Assembly (NCBI GenBank): GCA_028279995.1
Contig: JANQMQ010000723.1
Span: forward strand, 1 to 9,551
Direction: 5' to 3'
DNA: 9,551 nt
Source of the DNA: Candidatus Phaeomarinibacter sp.
GTDB lineage: Bacteria > Pseudomonadota > Alphaproteobacteria > CGMCC-115125
This document shows, in pieces, positions 1 to 6,541 of the stretch. The notes below the pieces were generated by a model. The model had not been told where the DNA came from. It was given only the letters and a program-made list of their open reading frames with translations, and searched no databases. The position numbers were made by a program, and so were the translations under genes. Positions within the stretch are counted from its first letter, which is position 1. Each line of letters opens with the position of its first letter.

Positions 1-384
1 GGCAATGACTTCGGTGTCGGTGTCGGATGAGAAGCTGGCCCCGCCCGCTTCGAGTTCCTGGCGCAGCTCCCGGAAGTTCTCAATGATGCCGTTGTGAACA
101 ACCGCCACATTGTCCGTCGCATGCGGGTGGGCATTGTTGGTGGTCGGTGCCCCATGGGTGGCCCACCGGGTGTGGCCAATACCGATTGTGCCCGACAGAG
201 GAGAGGCATCCAACTCACCGGAAAGCGCATTCAGTTTGCCGGTTGCACGCCGACGTTCGATCGCGCCATCGACAAGAGTGGCAATGCCCGCGCTGTCATA
301 GCCGCGGTATTCCAGCCGCCGCAGGCTTTCAAGAATGACCGGCGCAACGTCGCTCTTGCCGATGACACCTACAATGCCGCACAT
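1..384 (-). CDS. glmS: GlmS, glutamine--fructose-6-phosphate aminotransferase (N-terminal part, runs off left edge)
   Basis: Converts fructose-6-phosphate and glutamine to glucosamine-6-phosphate, the first step towards UDP-GlcNAc for peptidoglycan and LPS; cytoplasmic. Only the first 128 codons are present; the family is about 600 residues, so the isomerase (SIS) domains lie outside the window. What is seen is the class II glutamine amidotransferase domain. It starts Met-Cys-Gly-Ile-Val-Gly, so Cys2 becomes the N-terminal nucleophile once Met is removed. Further motifs are HTRWATHG at 71-78 (glutamine binding), HNGIIEN at 97-103 (oxyanion-hole Asn-Gly) and SDTDTEV at 120-126. The start is fixed by the need for Cys at position 2 and by an AAGGGG ribosome binding site inside the end of glmU (393-398), 8 nt upstream. 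The glmU stop lies only 3 nt upstream, so the two genes form an operon. Confidence 0.97.
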   Translation of the reverse strand, partial: MCGIVGVIGKSDVAPVILESLRRLEYRGYDSAGIATLVDGAIERRRATGKLNALSGELDASPLSGTIGIGHTRWATHGAPTTNNAHPHATDNVAVVHNGIIENFRELRQELEAGGASFSSDTDTEVIA

Positions 385-387
385 CGC

Positions 388-1749
388 CTAAGCCCCTTTT
401 TTCTTCGCTGCTTCCTTGCGGGCGCGGAACTTTGCAGCCCAGCCGGCAACCTCTTTCTGCTGCGCCCGCTCAACCGCCAGTGCGTCCGCGCTAACATCTT
501 TGGTGATGACACTGCCTGACCCGGTAAAACCGCCATCAGCCACTGTCACCGGTGCCACGAGCGAGGTGTTGGAGCCGATAAAGGCCCCCGCTCCCACATC
601 GGTGAAATGCTTGTCATAGCCGTCGTAGTTGCAGGTGATGGTCCCAGCCCCCACATTGGCGTGCGCTCCGATGCGCGCGTCACCGATGTAAGACAGGTGG
701 CTCACCTTCGCACCCTCTTCGATGGATGCCTTCTTGACCTCGACAAAGTTGCCGATCTTGGCGCCGACACCGACATCGGCACCGGGGCGCAGACGGACAT
801 ACGGCCCGACAGTGGCCTCTTCGGCAATACTTGCACCCTCCAGGTGCGAGAAGGCCTTGATGGTCACATTGTCCGCGACATCAACACCGGGTCCGAAGAC
901 AACGTGCGGTTCCACGACCACGTCGCGTCCGAGCTTTGTGTCGTGGCTGAAAAAGACAGTATCCGGAGCAATCAGTGTTGCGCCATTGTCCATGGCTTCG
1001 CGGCGAAGGCGCGCCTGGAGCAACCGCTCGGCACGTGCAAGTTCGACACGAGAATTGATACCATGCACTTCATCTTCCGGGGCCACGGCATAGGTGCACG
1101 CAAGGCCGCGTCCCCGAGCCACTTTGACGACATCTGGCAGGTAGTACTCTCCCTGTACATTGTCATTGTCGATGGCCTCAAGAATGCTCCAGGCATGCTC
1201 CGCCGCAAGCACGATCGCATTTGAGTTGCAAAGGTTGGTCTGCTTCTCCGCGTCGGTGGCATCCTTATCTTCGACAATCCGGTCAAGCCCGCCCGCACCA
1301 TCAACAATCAACCGCCCATAGGCGTGCTCCGTTGTGCACTCGAAGCCAAGCACGGCAACCGCCGCGCCGTTGCTGACAGAGGCACGAAGGTCAACAAGGG
1401 TCTGCGGCTGGATCAGCGGCACATCCCCATTGAGGATCATCAGGTCACCGTTGAAATCCTTGAGCGCGTCACGGGCCGCCAGCACGGCATGGGCTGTGCC
1501 GAGACGCTCCTGCTGCAAGGCGGCGACAGCCCCTGGTACATCAGCCACGACATGTTCCATGCCTGGCCCGACCACGATCACCAGCCGTTCCGGCGAAAGG
1601 CTCGCCGGCGCCGCAGCCGCATGGCCAACAACGCTCTTGCCGGCAATCTTGTGCAGGACCTTGGGGATGTCAGACCGCATGCGCGTCCCCTTGCCGGCGG
1701 CAAGAATCACGATCGCCAGAGGGCGCATGTCGGACGAAGTGGCATTCAT
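388..1749 (-). CDS. glmU: GlmU, bifunctional N-acetylglucosamine-1-phosphate uridyltransferase / glucosamine-1-phosphate acetyltransferase
   Basis: Acetylates glucosamine-1-phosphate with acetyl-CoA, then uridylates it with UTP to give UDP-GlcNAc; a cytoplasmic trimer in known members. With the start chosen here it has 453 residues, close to the 456 of the E. coli enzyme. The N-terminal nucleotidyltransferase domain (about 1-235) shows LAAGKGTRM at 16-24, QERLGTAHA at 80-88, NGDVPL at 107-112 and QGEYYLPD at 199-206. The C-terminal left-handed beta-helix (about 258-445) has many hexapeptide repeats, RLRPG near 319, NFVEVKK at 334-340, the catalytic His351 in HLSYIGDA, CNYDG at 373-377 and a GSGSVITKDV stretch near 410. 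The open frame extends to an ATG at 1773, but the ATG at 1749 has a GGAG site 10 nt upstream. An ATG at 1728 would match E. coli better in length but has no ribosome binding site. The tail ends in a Lys/Ala-rich helix. Confidence 0.97.
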   Translation of the reverse strand: MNATSSDMRPLAIVILAAGKGTRMRSDIPKVLHKIAGKSVVGHAAAAPASLSPERLVIVVGPGMEHVVADVPGAVAALQQERLGTAHAVLAARDALKDFNGDLMILNGDVPLIQPQTLVDLRASVSNGAAVAVLGFECTTEHAYGRLIVDGAGGLDRIVEDKDATDAEKQTNLCNSNAIVLAAEHAWSILEAIDNDNVQGEYYLPDVVKVARGRGLACTYAVAPEDEVHGINSRVELARAERLLQARLRREAMDNGATLIAPDTVFFSHDTKLGRDVVVEPHVVFGPGVDVADNVTIKAFSHLEGASIAEEATVGPYVRLRPGADVGVGAKIGNFVEVKKASIEEGAKVSHLSYIGDARIGAHANVGAGTITCNYDGYDKHFTDVGAGAFIGSNTSLVAPVTVADGGFTGSGSVITKDVSADALAVERAQQKEVAGWAAKFRARKEAAKKKGA

Positions 1750-1757
1750 CAGTCTGT

Positions 1758-1763
1758 TTCTCC
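1758..1763 (-). promoter_or_regulatory. Ribosome binding site that decides the glmU start
   Basis: On the minus strand GGAGAA lies 8 nt before the ATG at 1749 (GGAG with a 10-nt spacer). The alternative ATGs at 1773 and 1728 have no comparable purine tract, so this site favours the 453-residue form of GlmU. Confidence 0.6.
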
Positions 1764-1808
1764 GAAGGACCATAGACAGGTCTCAGCAAGCATCGCTGTT
1801 ACCTATGG

Positions 1809-1821
1809 CACACATAGTGTG
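1809..1821. repeat. Short perfect inverted repeat upstream of glmU (operator candidate)
   Basis: CACAC, a 3-nt ATA centre, then GTGTG. The arms are perfect, and the next base on each side does not pair. The size and position between two genes of the UDP-GlcNAc pathway fit a small operator, but a 5-bp arm can occur by chance and no regulator is known. Confidence 0.3.
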
Positions 1822-1891
1822 AACAAAAATAAAGTATGATTTCGGAGCGTTACCACTACGTTCTGCCGCACACAACCAACCCCTTGATGCT

Positions 1892-3811
1892 CTAAAGGCT
1901 GGAGGCTGCCGAGACCTCATTCTGGGGCGACCCTGTGACCTGTGCTTCAAGCAACTGGCGCACAGCTGCCTCATCCCCGGCCCGTGCTGCCGTTACCATG
2001 TCCTCGATGGCTTTGCGTACCTGCGCAAGGCTACTTACATCGGGGCGCGCCAGAAGAAGACCCGGGTGGCCTGAAGGAAGATGTTCTTCCCGCTTGTCGA
2101 AAAGCGGTTCCGAGAGGCGCTCACCTGGTCGGGTACCAGTAATCTTGATCTCGATGTCCTCGTCCGGCTCAAGACCCGCAAGACGGATCATTTGCCGGGC
2201 CATGTCGATGATCCTGACAGGTTCGCCCATATCGAGCACCAGAATGGAGCCGACGCTGCCGTCCTGTGACATCTCACGGGCGCTCGCGAAGAGTACTAGT
2301 TGCACGGCCTCGCGAATGGTCATGAAGTATCTCACCATCTCCGGGTCTGTGACAGTCAGTGGGCCGCCTTTTTCAAGCTGCTTTTGAAACAGCGGAACGA
2401 CTGAGCCGGCAGATCCGAGCACATTGCCAAACCGCACAGTGACAAAACGCGTGCCGCTGGTCCTGTTGCGCTGATCAATATCAAGGACCTGAGCATAGGA
2501 CTCCGCCACCCGTTTGCTGGCACCCATGATGCTGACAGGATCGGACGCCTTGTCCGTGGAGATCATCACCATGACGTCGGCGCCGCATTTGACGCTGGCG
2601 TCAGCCACATTGCGGCTGCCATGTACATTGGTCAGTACGGCTTGTGCCGGTTGTGGTTCAAGCAGCGGAACATGCTTGAGCGCCGCCGCATGAAAGACGA
2701 CTTGGGGTGCGGTGTCGTCAAATATGTTCTGGACTTGGTCCGCATTGCGAACGTTGCACAGATATGCCGTACGCGGAATACCGGGAAACTCTTCCGACAG
2801 CTTTCTGTCGATTTCGTAGAGATTGTATTCCGACTGATCGAGAAGCGTGATCGCCGCCGGACCGAACCCCGCAATCTGCAGAACTAGTTCTGATCCAATC
2901 GACCCGCCTGCCCCGGTTATCGCCACCCGCTTGTTGGCAAGAAGCTGGCGCATCATGGACTTGTCGAGCTGAGCCTGCGGTCGACTAAGCAGATCCTCAA
3001 CATCGACAGGTTGCACCTGCAGTTGGTTGCCGTCTTCCTTGTGGAGTGTGCTTTGAGCCGGAATACGGTCCAGCCGCATATCAAGGTCTGACGCCATGTG
3101 GAACAGCTGAGAGCGGCTGATTGTTCCTTCATAGTCTGCGGTAAGAACCAGCCGCTCCGGGCGTGCGCCACGGCGTTCCAGTTTCTCGGTGATCGCGGCG
3201 AGGTCCTCCAATGGGCCGTGCACGCGGATGCCGCGAATGGTTGTGCCAATGCGACCAGGATCATCATCAAGGATACCGATCACCCGGTACGGCGCGTCGG
3301 CGTCGCGAAGCATCTGGCGCTGGAATGCCTCAGCCTGATTCCCGGCGCCAACGATCAGAACGGGCACACGCCAGTGTGTGCCGCGTTCCAGCAGGGTTGC
3401 CATGCGGCCATCGCGATAAGCTCGATAGACCAGCCGTGGGCCGGCAAGAAGGGCTGCAAACACGAAGATGTTGATCAGCACCACCGAGCGCGGAATGAGT
3501 TCTGCCCGGAACAGCAAGAACAGGGCGAGCAGGAAAATGAGGTTAGCGATGACGGAGACGCGGCCGATACGAAAAGCTTCGTCGATTGAGGCGTAGCGCC
3601 ACGAGCCCCGGTCAAGGCGTGTTCCCATCATGACGCCAGCGGCGACAATGACAAACAGAAGCCAAGCCTGACCAAGAATGCTCGGATCGTGGTCGGTCGC
3701 ATCCGGCCCAAGACGCATAAACACCGCAACCGGGAAGGCAATAGTTGCAGCCGTCAGGTCGTGCACAGTTATAAGCGCACGTCTAAGAGCTTTTTCTTTA
3801 AGACCGGCCAT
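1892..3811 (-). CDS. Membrane-anchored nucleotide-sugar 4,6-dehydratase, WbpM/CapD/PglF (FlaA1) family polysaccharide biosynthesis protein
   Basis: Large members of this family convert UDP-GlcNAc to the 4-keto-6-deoxy sugar that begins synthesis of QuiNAc, FucNAc or bacillosamine-type sugars for O-antigen, capsule or protein glycosylation. The 639 residues match the large, membrane-bound class. The N-terminus has four hydrophobic segments at about 17-33, 49-63, 87-102 and 109-124. A first Rossmann fold follows, with VGAGNQA at 154-160 and LDDDPGRIG near 181. The catalytic SDR domain starts with TGAGGSIGSEL at 299-309. It has STDKA at 418-422 and SIMGASKR at 427-434, giving the Ser-Met-Lys arrangement (S418, M429, K433) in which Met replaces the usual SDR Tyr. 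TGTRPGERLSE near 558 is the conserved C-terminal signature. The exact sugar product cannot be read from sequence. The start has only a weak AGG 6 nt upstream, but the conserved N-terminal helix supports it. It lies 142 bp before glmU on the same strand. Confidence 0.93.
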   Translation of the reverse strand: MAGLKEKALRRALITVHDLTAATIAFPVAVFMRLGPDATDHDPSILGQAWLLFVIVAAGVMMGTRLDRGSWRYASIDEAFRIGRVSVIANLIFLLALFLLFRAELIPRSVVLINIFVFAALLAGPRLVYRAYRDGRMATLLERGTHWRVPVLIVGAGNQAEAFQRQMLRDADAPYRVIGILDDDPGRIGTTIRGIRVHGPLEDLAAITEKLERRGARPERLVLTADYEGTISRSQLFHMASDLDMRLDRIPAQSTLHKEDGNQLQVQPVDVEDLLSRPQAQLDKSMMRQLLANKRVAITGAGGSIGSELVLQIAGFGPAAITLLDQSEYNLYEIDRKLSEEFPGIPRTAYLCNVRNADQVQNIFDDTAPQVVFHAAALKHVPLLEPQPAQAVLTNVHGSRNVADASVKCGADVMVMISTDKASDPVSIMGASKRVAESYAQVLDIDQRNRTSGTRFVTVRFGNVLGSAGSVVPLFQKQLEKGGPLTVTDPEMVRYFMTIREAVQLVLFASAREMSQDGSVGSILVLDMGEPVRIIDMARQMIRLAGLEPDEDIEIKITGTRPGERLSEPLFDKREEHLPSGHPGLLLARPDVSSLAQVRKAIEDMVTAARAGDEAAVRQLLEAQVTGSPQNEVSAASSL

Positions 3812-3963
3812 CAGGCGCCTGTTGCTTGGACCAACTCAATGCAAGGGTGTGAAACACAATCAAACACCCAAACCACAGTCTGCCAGTAGCAGAGACAGCG
3901 CCTGCCCGCAAAAACTGTCTTCAAAACAGGTGAATGGCCGGCCGGGACGAGTTCGCAGGAGTA
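3812..3963 (-). other. Spacer upstream of the dehydratase gene
   Basis: A 152-bp gap between the small membrane-protein gene and the dehydratase gene. It contains the inverted repeat GGGTGT (3845-3850) / ACACCC (3864-3869), which would form a 6-bp stem in the leader of the dehydratase message. No clear terminator with a T-run is visible, and I could not identify a convincing promoter, so co-transcription with the upstream small gene cannot be excluded. Confidence 0.3.
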
Positions 3964-4281
3964 TTAGTGCCGAGCCATGCTTTTGGGGCCGTAGGGCTGG
4001 CGGATATTCCCATGCGATGCGGCTTTACTGGCACTGACAACCTTGCGTCGCCGGACCGGGCGCGGCGATGGCGTGACCCCCGAGCCCTTGGGCCCCGTCT
4101 TGCCGCCGTCGGCTGACGACACCAACGTGCTGAGGTGGGTTACCAGTCTTGCAGCTTCCCGGCGCGACGCCTGGGCATTCTGAACCGCTGTGTTGACCCC
4201 ATGAATAAGTGAAATCAGCACAATTGCGCCGATAAAGACCCCCACCCCGATCAGTCCCTCAACGGGTACTCCTTCAAACAT
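3964..4281 (-). CDS. Small single-pass membrane protein with a basic C-terminal tail, unknown function
   Basis: I do not recognise this 105-residue protein. With the ATG at 4281 it has a short acidic N-terminus and one hydrophobic segment at about 9-29, rich in Gly, Val and Ile. A polar helix follows (about 30-55), then a Gly/Pro/Lys/Arg-rich, probably disordered tail with RRRK at 77-80. The positive tail suggests it stays in the cytoplasm with the N-terminus outside (positive-inside rule, inference). The start is supported by AGAGGG at 4291-4296, 9 nt upstream. The frame remains open to a GTG at 4383, which would add 34 residues but lacks a ribosome binding site. It precedes the dehydratase gene on the same strand, 152 bp away. 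Overlapping frames on the other strand have no better support, but without homology data the gene remains moderately certain. Confidence 0.55.
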   Translation of the reverse strand: MFEGVPVEGLIGVGVFIGAIVLISLIHGVNTAVQNAQASRREAARLVTHLSTLVSSADGGKTGPKGSGVTPSPRPVRRRKVVSASKAASHGNIRQPYGPKSMARH

Positions 4282-4726
4282 CTCGGCAATCCCTCTCACA
4301 AGTTCGCCAATAGCCGCCCGAATCGCCCGCCCAAGGGCAACTCTGCGGCGGCTGCAGGAAAAATTTCCCGCCCGGATTTGCACGAACCGGGCCGATCTGC
4401 GCCAATCCCTATTAATCTATGTAAACGTAGACCTAATCCGCGAAAATCCAGAAGAACCAATGGCTTTTTTGGTTAATTTTCATGCGGTTTGCTGCCTGAA
4501 ATTGGGCAGTTTGCCTATGTGTTAATCATATTGACCCGCCTGGCGGCAGTTTGAGGCGTCAAGCAGTTGGGTCTTACTCAAAATTCCCCCTGCCCGGCTA
4601 TCACAGCATCATTTGACGCCTGATCATGGCGCAGGTACCAGCGATAGGTGACTTTTTCGGTCGATTCGGACTGAAAAGGTTGGCAATCAGACGCGCCCTC
4701 GGCGCTTTCAGGTGGTGGTTACCGGC
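4282..4726. promoter_or_regulatory. Divergent intergenic region with several short repeats; must hold promoters for both directions
   Basis: No gene is supported across these 445 bp except a possible 34-codon GTG extension of the minus-strand gene. The region separates genes transcribed away from each other, so both promoters should lie here. It holds inverted repeats AACCAA/TTGGTT (4455-4474), CTGCC/GGCAG (4492-4509), CCGCC-T-GGCGG (4536-4546) and AGGCGTCA/TGACGCCT (4554-4561 and 4614-4621). It also holds a 9-bp direct repeat GGCAGTTTG (4505-4513 and 4545-4553), exactly 40 bp apart. The stretch 4410-4535 is AT-rich. TTGACC at 4531-4536 resembles a -35 box for the plus strand, but no good -10 box follows. 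Confidence 0.4.
4652..4678 (+). promoter_or_regulatory. Imperfect hairpin in the probable leader of the SPOR lipoprotein gene
   Basis: CTTTT-T-CGGTC at 4652-4662 can pair with GACTG-AAAAG at 4669-4678. This gives about ten base pairs with one bulged T, one G-U pair and a 6-nt loop. It ends 48 nt before the ATG at 4727. No T-run follows, so it is not a classical terminator. A leader structure is possible, but chance folding is also plausible. Confidence 0.2.
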
Positions 4727-5419
4727 ATGAGAAGGCCGCCCGTCCAGATTTGGAAGACATCTGCACGAGCAGGATGCGGAGGCGTGCTGGCAATACTTGT
4801 GCTGGCAGCCTGCGCGCAGACCCCAACGGCGACCGACATCACCACGTCTTCGATCCCAGCGCCCGCATCTGCTGGCGGGGCCGCAGCCGATCTACCGCCC
4901 TCTATCCCGGGTGAAGGGCTGGAAGCACGTCTCGCGCGTCTGGAATACGACCTCGCACAGCTCAAGCTCGACTATTCCATCGTCCGCCCGAGCTTCGAGC
5001 AATTGGTCAGTCGTGAGACCGACCTGACCGATAGGCTGACGGCACTTGAAGGCGCATTGGGTCCCGTAACAGCGTCAATTCCACAAGCAAACAAGTCACC
5101 GACCTCCAAGCCTGCCAGTACAGGTACAACGTCCAAATCTGCAGTCAGCCAGACCGGTGTGGTCGGCCTGCATCTGGCGTCCTACAGGAACCTGGATCGG
5201 CTGAAGGAAGGCTGGGCTGAACTCAGGGTGGCGCACCCAGCAGAATTGACCGGTCTGGAGGTTCGCGTACAGCGAATCGACACCGGAAAAAATGGTGTTT
5301 TTAGGAGACTCCTCGCCGGTCCGGTCAATTCCCGGACAGCAGCTGATGGCCTGTGCCGAACGTTGTCTGCCAAGGGCGTGTACTGCAAAACTGTCACATT
5401 TTCAGGCAGTGCCCTTTAG
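4727..5419 (+). CDS. SPOR-domain lipoprotein with coiled coil
   Basis: Predicted cell-envelope lipoprotein that binds peptidoglycan. With the ATG start it has 230 residues. A basic N-terminus and hydrophobic segment (about 15-28) end in the lipobox Leu-Ala-Ala-Cys, with Cys29 the lipidation site. A Thr/Ser/Ala/Pro-rich linker follows, then a heptad-like helix at about 63-112, likely a coiled coil. A second Ser/Thr-rich linker leads to a C-terminal SPOR domain at about 144-224, with LHLASYRNLDRLKEGW near 148-163, LLAGPVNSRTAADGLC near 195-210, and Cys at 210 and 220. SPOR domains bind glycan strands stripped of peptides, typical of division sites; a role in septation or wall remodelling is inference. 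A GTG at 4712 would add five residues. The ATG is preferred because the AGGTGG at 4709-4714 precedes it (12-nt spacer, rather long), while the GTG overlaps that site. Confidence 0.85.
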   Translation: MRRPPVQIWKTSARAGCGGVLAILVLAACAQTPTATDITTSSIPAPASAGGAAADLPPSIPGEGLEARLARLEYDLAQLKLDYSIVRPSFEQLVSRETDLTDRLTALEGALGPVTASIPQANKSPTSKPASTGTTSKSAVSQTGVVGLHLASYRNLDRLKEGWAELRVAHPAELTGLEVRVQRIDTGKNGVFRRLLAGPVNSRTAADGLCRTLSAKGVYCKTVTFSGSAL

Positions 5420-5471
5420 AGCTGCGGTAACGCTGGTTTTGAGTTTTTCTATATATTTCAACGAATTGTAA

Positions 5472-5491
5472 TTAGTCAGTATGCTGACTAA
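5472..5491. repeat. Perfect inverted repeat with 8-bp arms (operator or terminator stem)
   Basis: TTAGTCAG, a TATG centre, then CTGACTAA. All eight pairs match. It sits 52 bp after the SPOR gene stop and about 175 bp before the hydrolase start. As RNA on the plus strand it makes an AT-rich hairpin, followed after nine bases by a run of five T (5500-5504), which could be a weak terminator. As DNA it has the size and symmetry of a dimeric repressor site. The sequence alone does not decide between these. Confidence 0.5.
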
Positions 5492-5573
5492 AACGTCTTG
5501 TTTTTGGTTACCCGACATAACTGTCCAAAAAATGAACTTGTCAAAATATGCATAAAAAATAGGCAAACAGGGC

Positions 5574-5604
5574 TTATCAAAAAGGCATGGCATGCCCATA
5601 TAAA
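5574..5604 (+). promoter_or_regulatory. Candidate promoter of the hydrolase gene
   Basis: TTATCA at 5574-5579 and TATAAA at 5599-5604 resemble -35 and -10 boxes, but the 19-bp spacer is longer than ideal. The perfect palindrome GGCATGCC at 5589-5596 lies between them, where a repressor could block RNA polymerase. The position about 60 nt before the ATG is suitable. This is pattern matching only. Confidence 0.3.
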
Positions 5605-5644
5605 AGGCGTCACACTACTGTGGAATTGTTTCACATTGGGGACG

Positions 5645-5656
5645 CGCCTTCGGGCG
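5645..5656 (+). promoter_or_regulatory. TTCG-tetraloop hairpin just before the hydrolase start
   Basis: CGCC-TTCG-GGCG forms a 4-bp GC stem with a UUCG loop, which is unusually stable in RNA. It ends 9 nt before the ATG at 5666, where the ribosome binding site should be. The only Shine-Dalgarno-like purines (GACGGG, 5656-5661) abut it, so the hairpin could modulate translation. Confidence 0.3.
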
Positions 5657-5665
5657 ACGGGTCAT

Positions 5666-6541
5666 ATGCCAGTAAAAACAACGCTAGATTTCCTGCGCCT
5701 GCAGGGCGACGCGCTCTGGGCCGGCGGTGAGTTCACAGCCAAACTGCTGGCGGACCGCCTTCTTGATCAGATGGCCCCGCGCGGCGACGGCTCCACGCCG
5801 GTGCTTACGCTGCCAGGCTTTTCAGGCCCCGAAATGTCATTGCGACCTCTCAACCGTTTTTTGAATAAGCGCGGCTTTGTGGCTGACAGCTGGGGCCTGG
5901 GGATCAACCGCGGTCCGGAAAGCATGGAATACATCGCCACACTCGGAAATCTGCTGGGTGATCGTATCAAGGCCATGGCCGACGAGAACGGCAAGGCCGT
6001 ATCGCTTATCGGTCAAAGTCTGGGCGGTGTTTACGCGCGCGAGTTGGGGCGCCTGTTCCCTCAGGATGTCGACCGGGTCATTACCCTCGGCAGTCCTGCC
6101 AACCTGCGTGCCGGACATCACCACGGGATCAACCGTGGCGTTCGCATGGCGTCCCGCCTGGTTATGGGGCGTCCGGTTGAGGAACTGCTCAACGAAGCCG
6201 AGATCGAAGAACTGGCCCTTCATGAGCCGCCGGAGGGTGTGCCGTTGGTTGCCATCTTCAGCCCCTATGACGGTGTTGTTGCAGAAGAGCTCGCGGCCAT
6301 TCCTGAGGAGTTCCTGGACGATGCCGGCGAGGCGCCGCGGGAAAACATTGAGATCATCTGTTCGCACATCGGCATGGGCGTGAACCCGCTGGTGCTGCTT
6401 GCTGTTGCAGACCGGCTGGTGGAGGACCCGCAGAATTGGAAAGCCTTTAGCGCGCGGGATTATGTGCCCGACCCTCTCAAGGAAATTCCCCGCCTCTTCT
6501 TTCCCGAAGCAGCGATGATGGTGCGCAGCAGCTATCACTGA
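5666..6541 (+). CDS. Alpha/beta hydrolase (lipase/esterase-like)
   Basis: Predicted serine hydrolase of 291 residues with the alpha/beta hydrolase fold; substrate unknown. LPGFSGPE at 49-56 is the oxyanion-hole loop after strand beta-3. The nucleophile elbow GQSLGG at 116-121 places Ser118. SPYDGVV at 199-205 gives the likely acid Asp202, and CSHIGMG at 232-238 the likely base His234, so the triad is complete and correctly ordered. ITLGSPANL near 139-147 resembles the strand seen in triacylglycerol lipases and PGAP1-like proteins. There is no signal peptide, so it is probably cytoplasmic. The frame stays open to a TTG at 5498, but that extension lies in AT-rich, non-coding-looking DNA. The ATG at 5666 begins typical sequence, although its ribosome binding site is weak. 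The next gene starts 166 bp downstream on the same strand. Polyester depolymerase or acyltransferase activity are alternatives. Confidence 0.88.
   Translation: MPVKTTLDFLRLQGDALWAGGEFTAKLLADRLLDQMAPRGDGSTPVLTLPGFSGPEMSLRPLNRFLNKRGFVADSWGLGINRGPESMEYIATLGNLLGDRIKAMADENGKAVSLIGQSLGGVYARELGRLFPQDVDRVITLGSPANLRAGHHHGINRGVRMASRLVMGRPVEELLNEAEIEELALHEPPEGVPLVAIFSPYDGVVAEELAAIPEEFLDDAGEAPRENIEIICSHIGMGVNPLVLLAVADRLVEDPQNWKAFSARDYVPDPLKEIPRLFFPEAAMMVRSSYH

Larger units (their letters stand above)
1750..1891 (-). other. Intergenic region between the dehydratase gene and glmU; possible glmU promoter region
   Basis: This 142-bp gap is long enough for a promoter. Its centre (about 1815-1845) is AT-rich compared with the genes. 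It contains the inverted repeat CACAC-ATA-GTGTG at 1809-1821, about 60 nt upstream of the glmU start. On the minus strand a TTGTTC element just upstream of that repeat could be a -35 box, but no convincing -10 box follows. I see no hairpin with a T-run that would terminate the upstream gene, so read-through into glmU is also possible. Confidence 0.35.
5420..5665. other. AT-rich intergenic region before the hydrolase gene
   Basis: Markedly richer in A and T than the flanking genes. Short frames here (for example a TTG-initiated extension of the hydrolase from 5498) encode Lys/Cys/Trp-rich sequence unlike the neighbours and are judged non-coding. It contains the inverted repeat at 5472-5491, a promoter-like TATAAA at 5599-5604 with a GGCATGCC palindrome just upstream, and a TTCG-loop hairpin at 5645-5656. 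Confidence 0.5.

Noticed and set aside
607..1224. 205-codon plus-strand open frame inside glmU
   Set aside because: It lies fully antisense to conserved GlmU motifs, and its translation has no family resemblance.
1750..1773. Upstream ATG of glmU at 1773
   Set aside because: It would add eight residues not typical of GlmU and lacks a purine tract. The ATG at 1749 has GGAG at good spacing.
4282..4383. GTG-initiated 34-residue extension of the small membrane protein
   Set aside because: There is no ribosome binding site before the GTG, while AGAGGG precedes the ATG at 4281. It is kept as a possible alternative start only.
5402..5599. 65-codon minus-strand open frame in the AT-rich spacer
   Set aside because: It overlaps the end of the SPOR gene, has no ribosome binding site and includes the inverted repeat. 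Its low-complexity AT-driven composition suggests chance.
5498..5665. 56-residue N-terminal extension of the hydrolase from a TTG codon
   Set aside because: The DNA is AT-rich and the extension is Lys/Cys/Trp-rich, unlike the rest of the protein. Alpha/beta hydrolase sequence begins only after the ATG at 5666.
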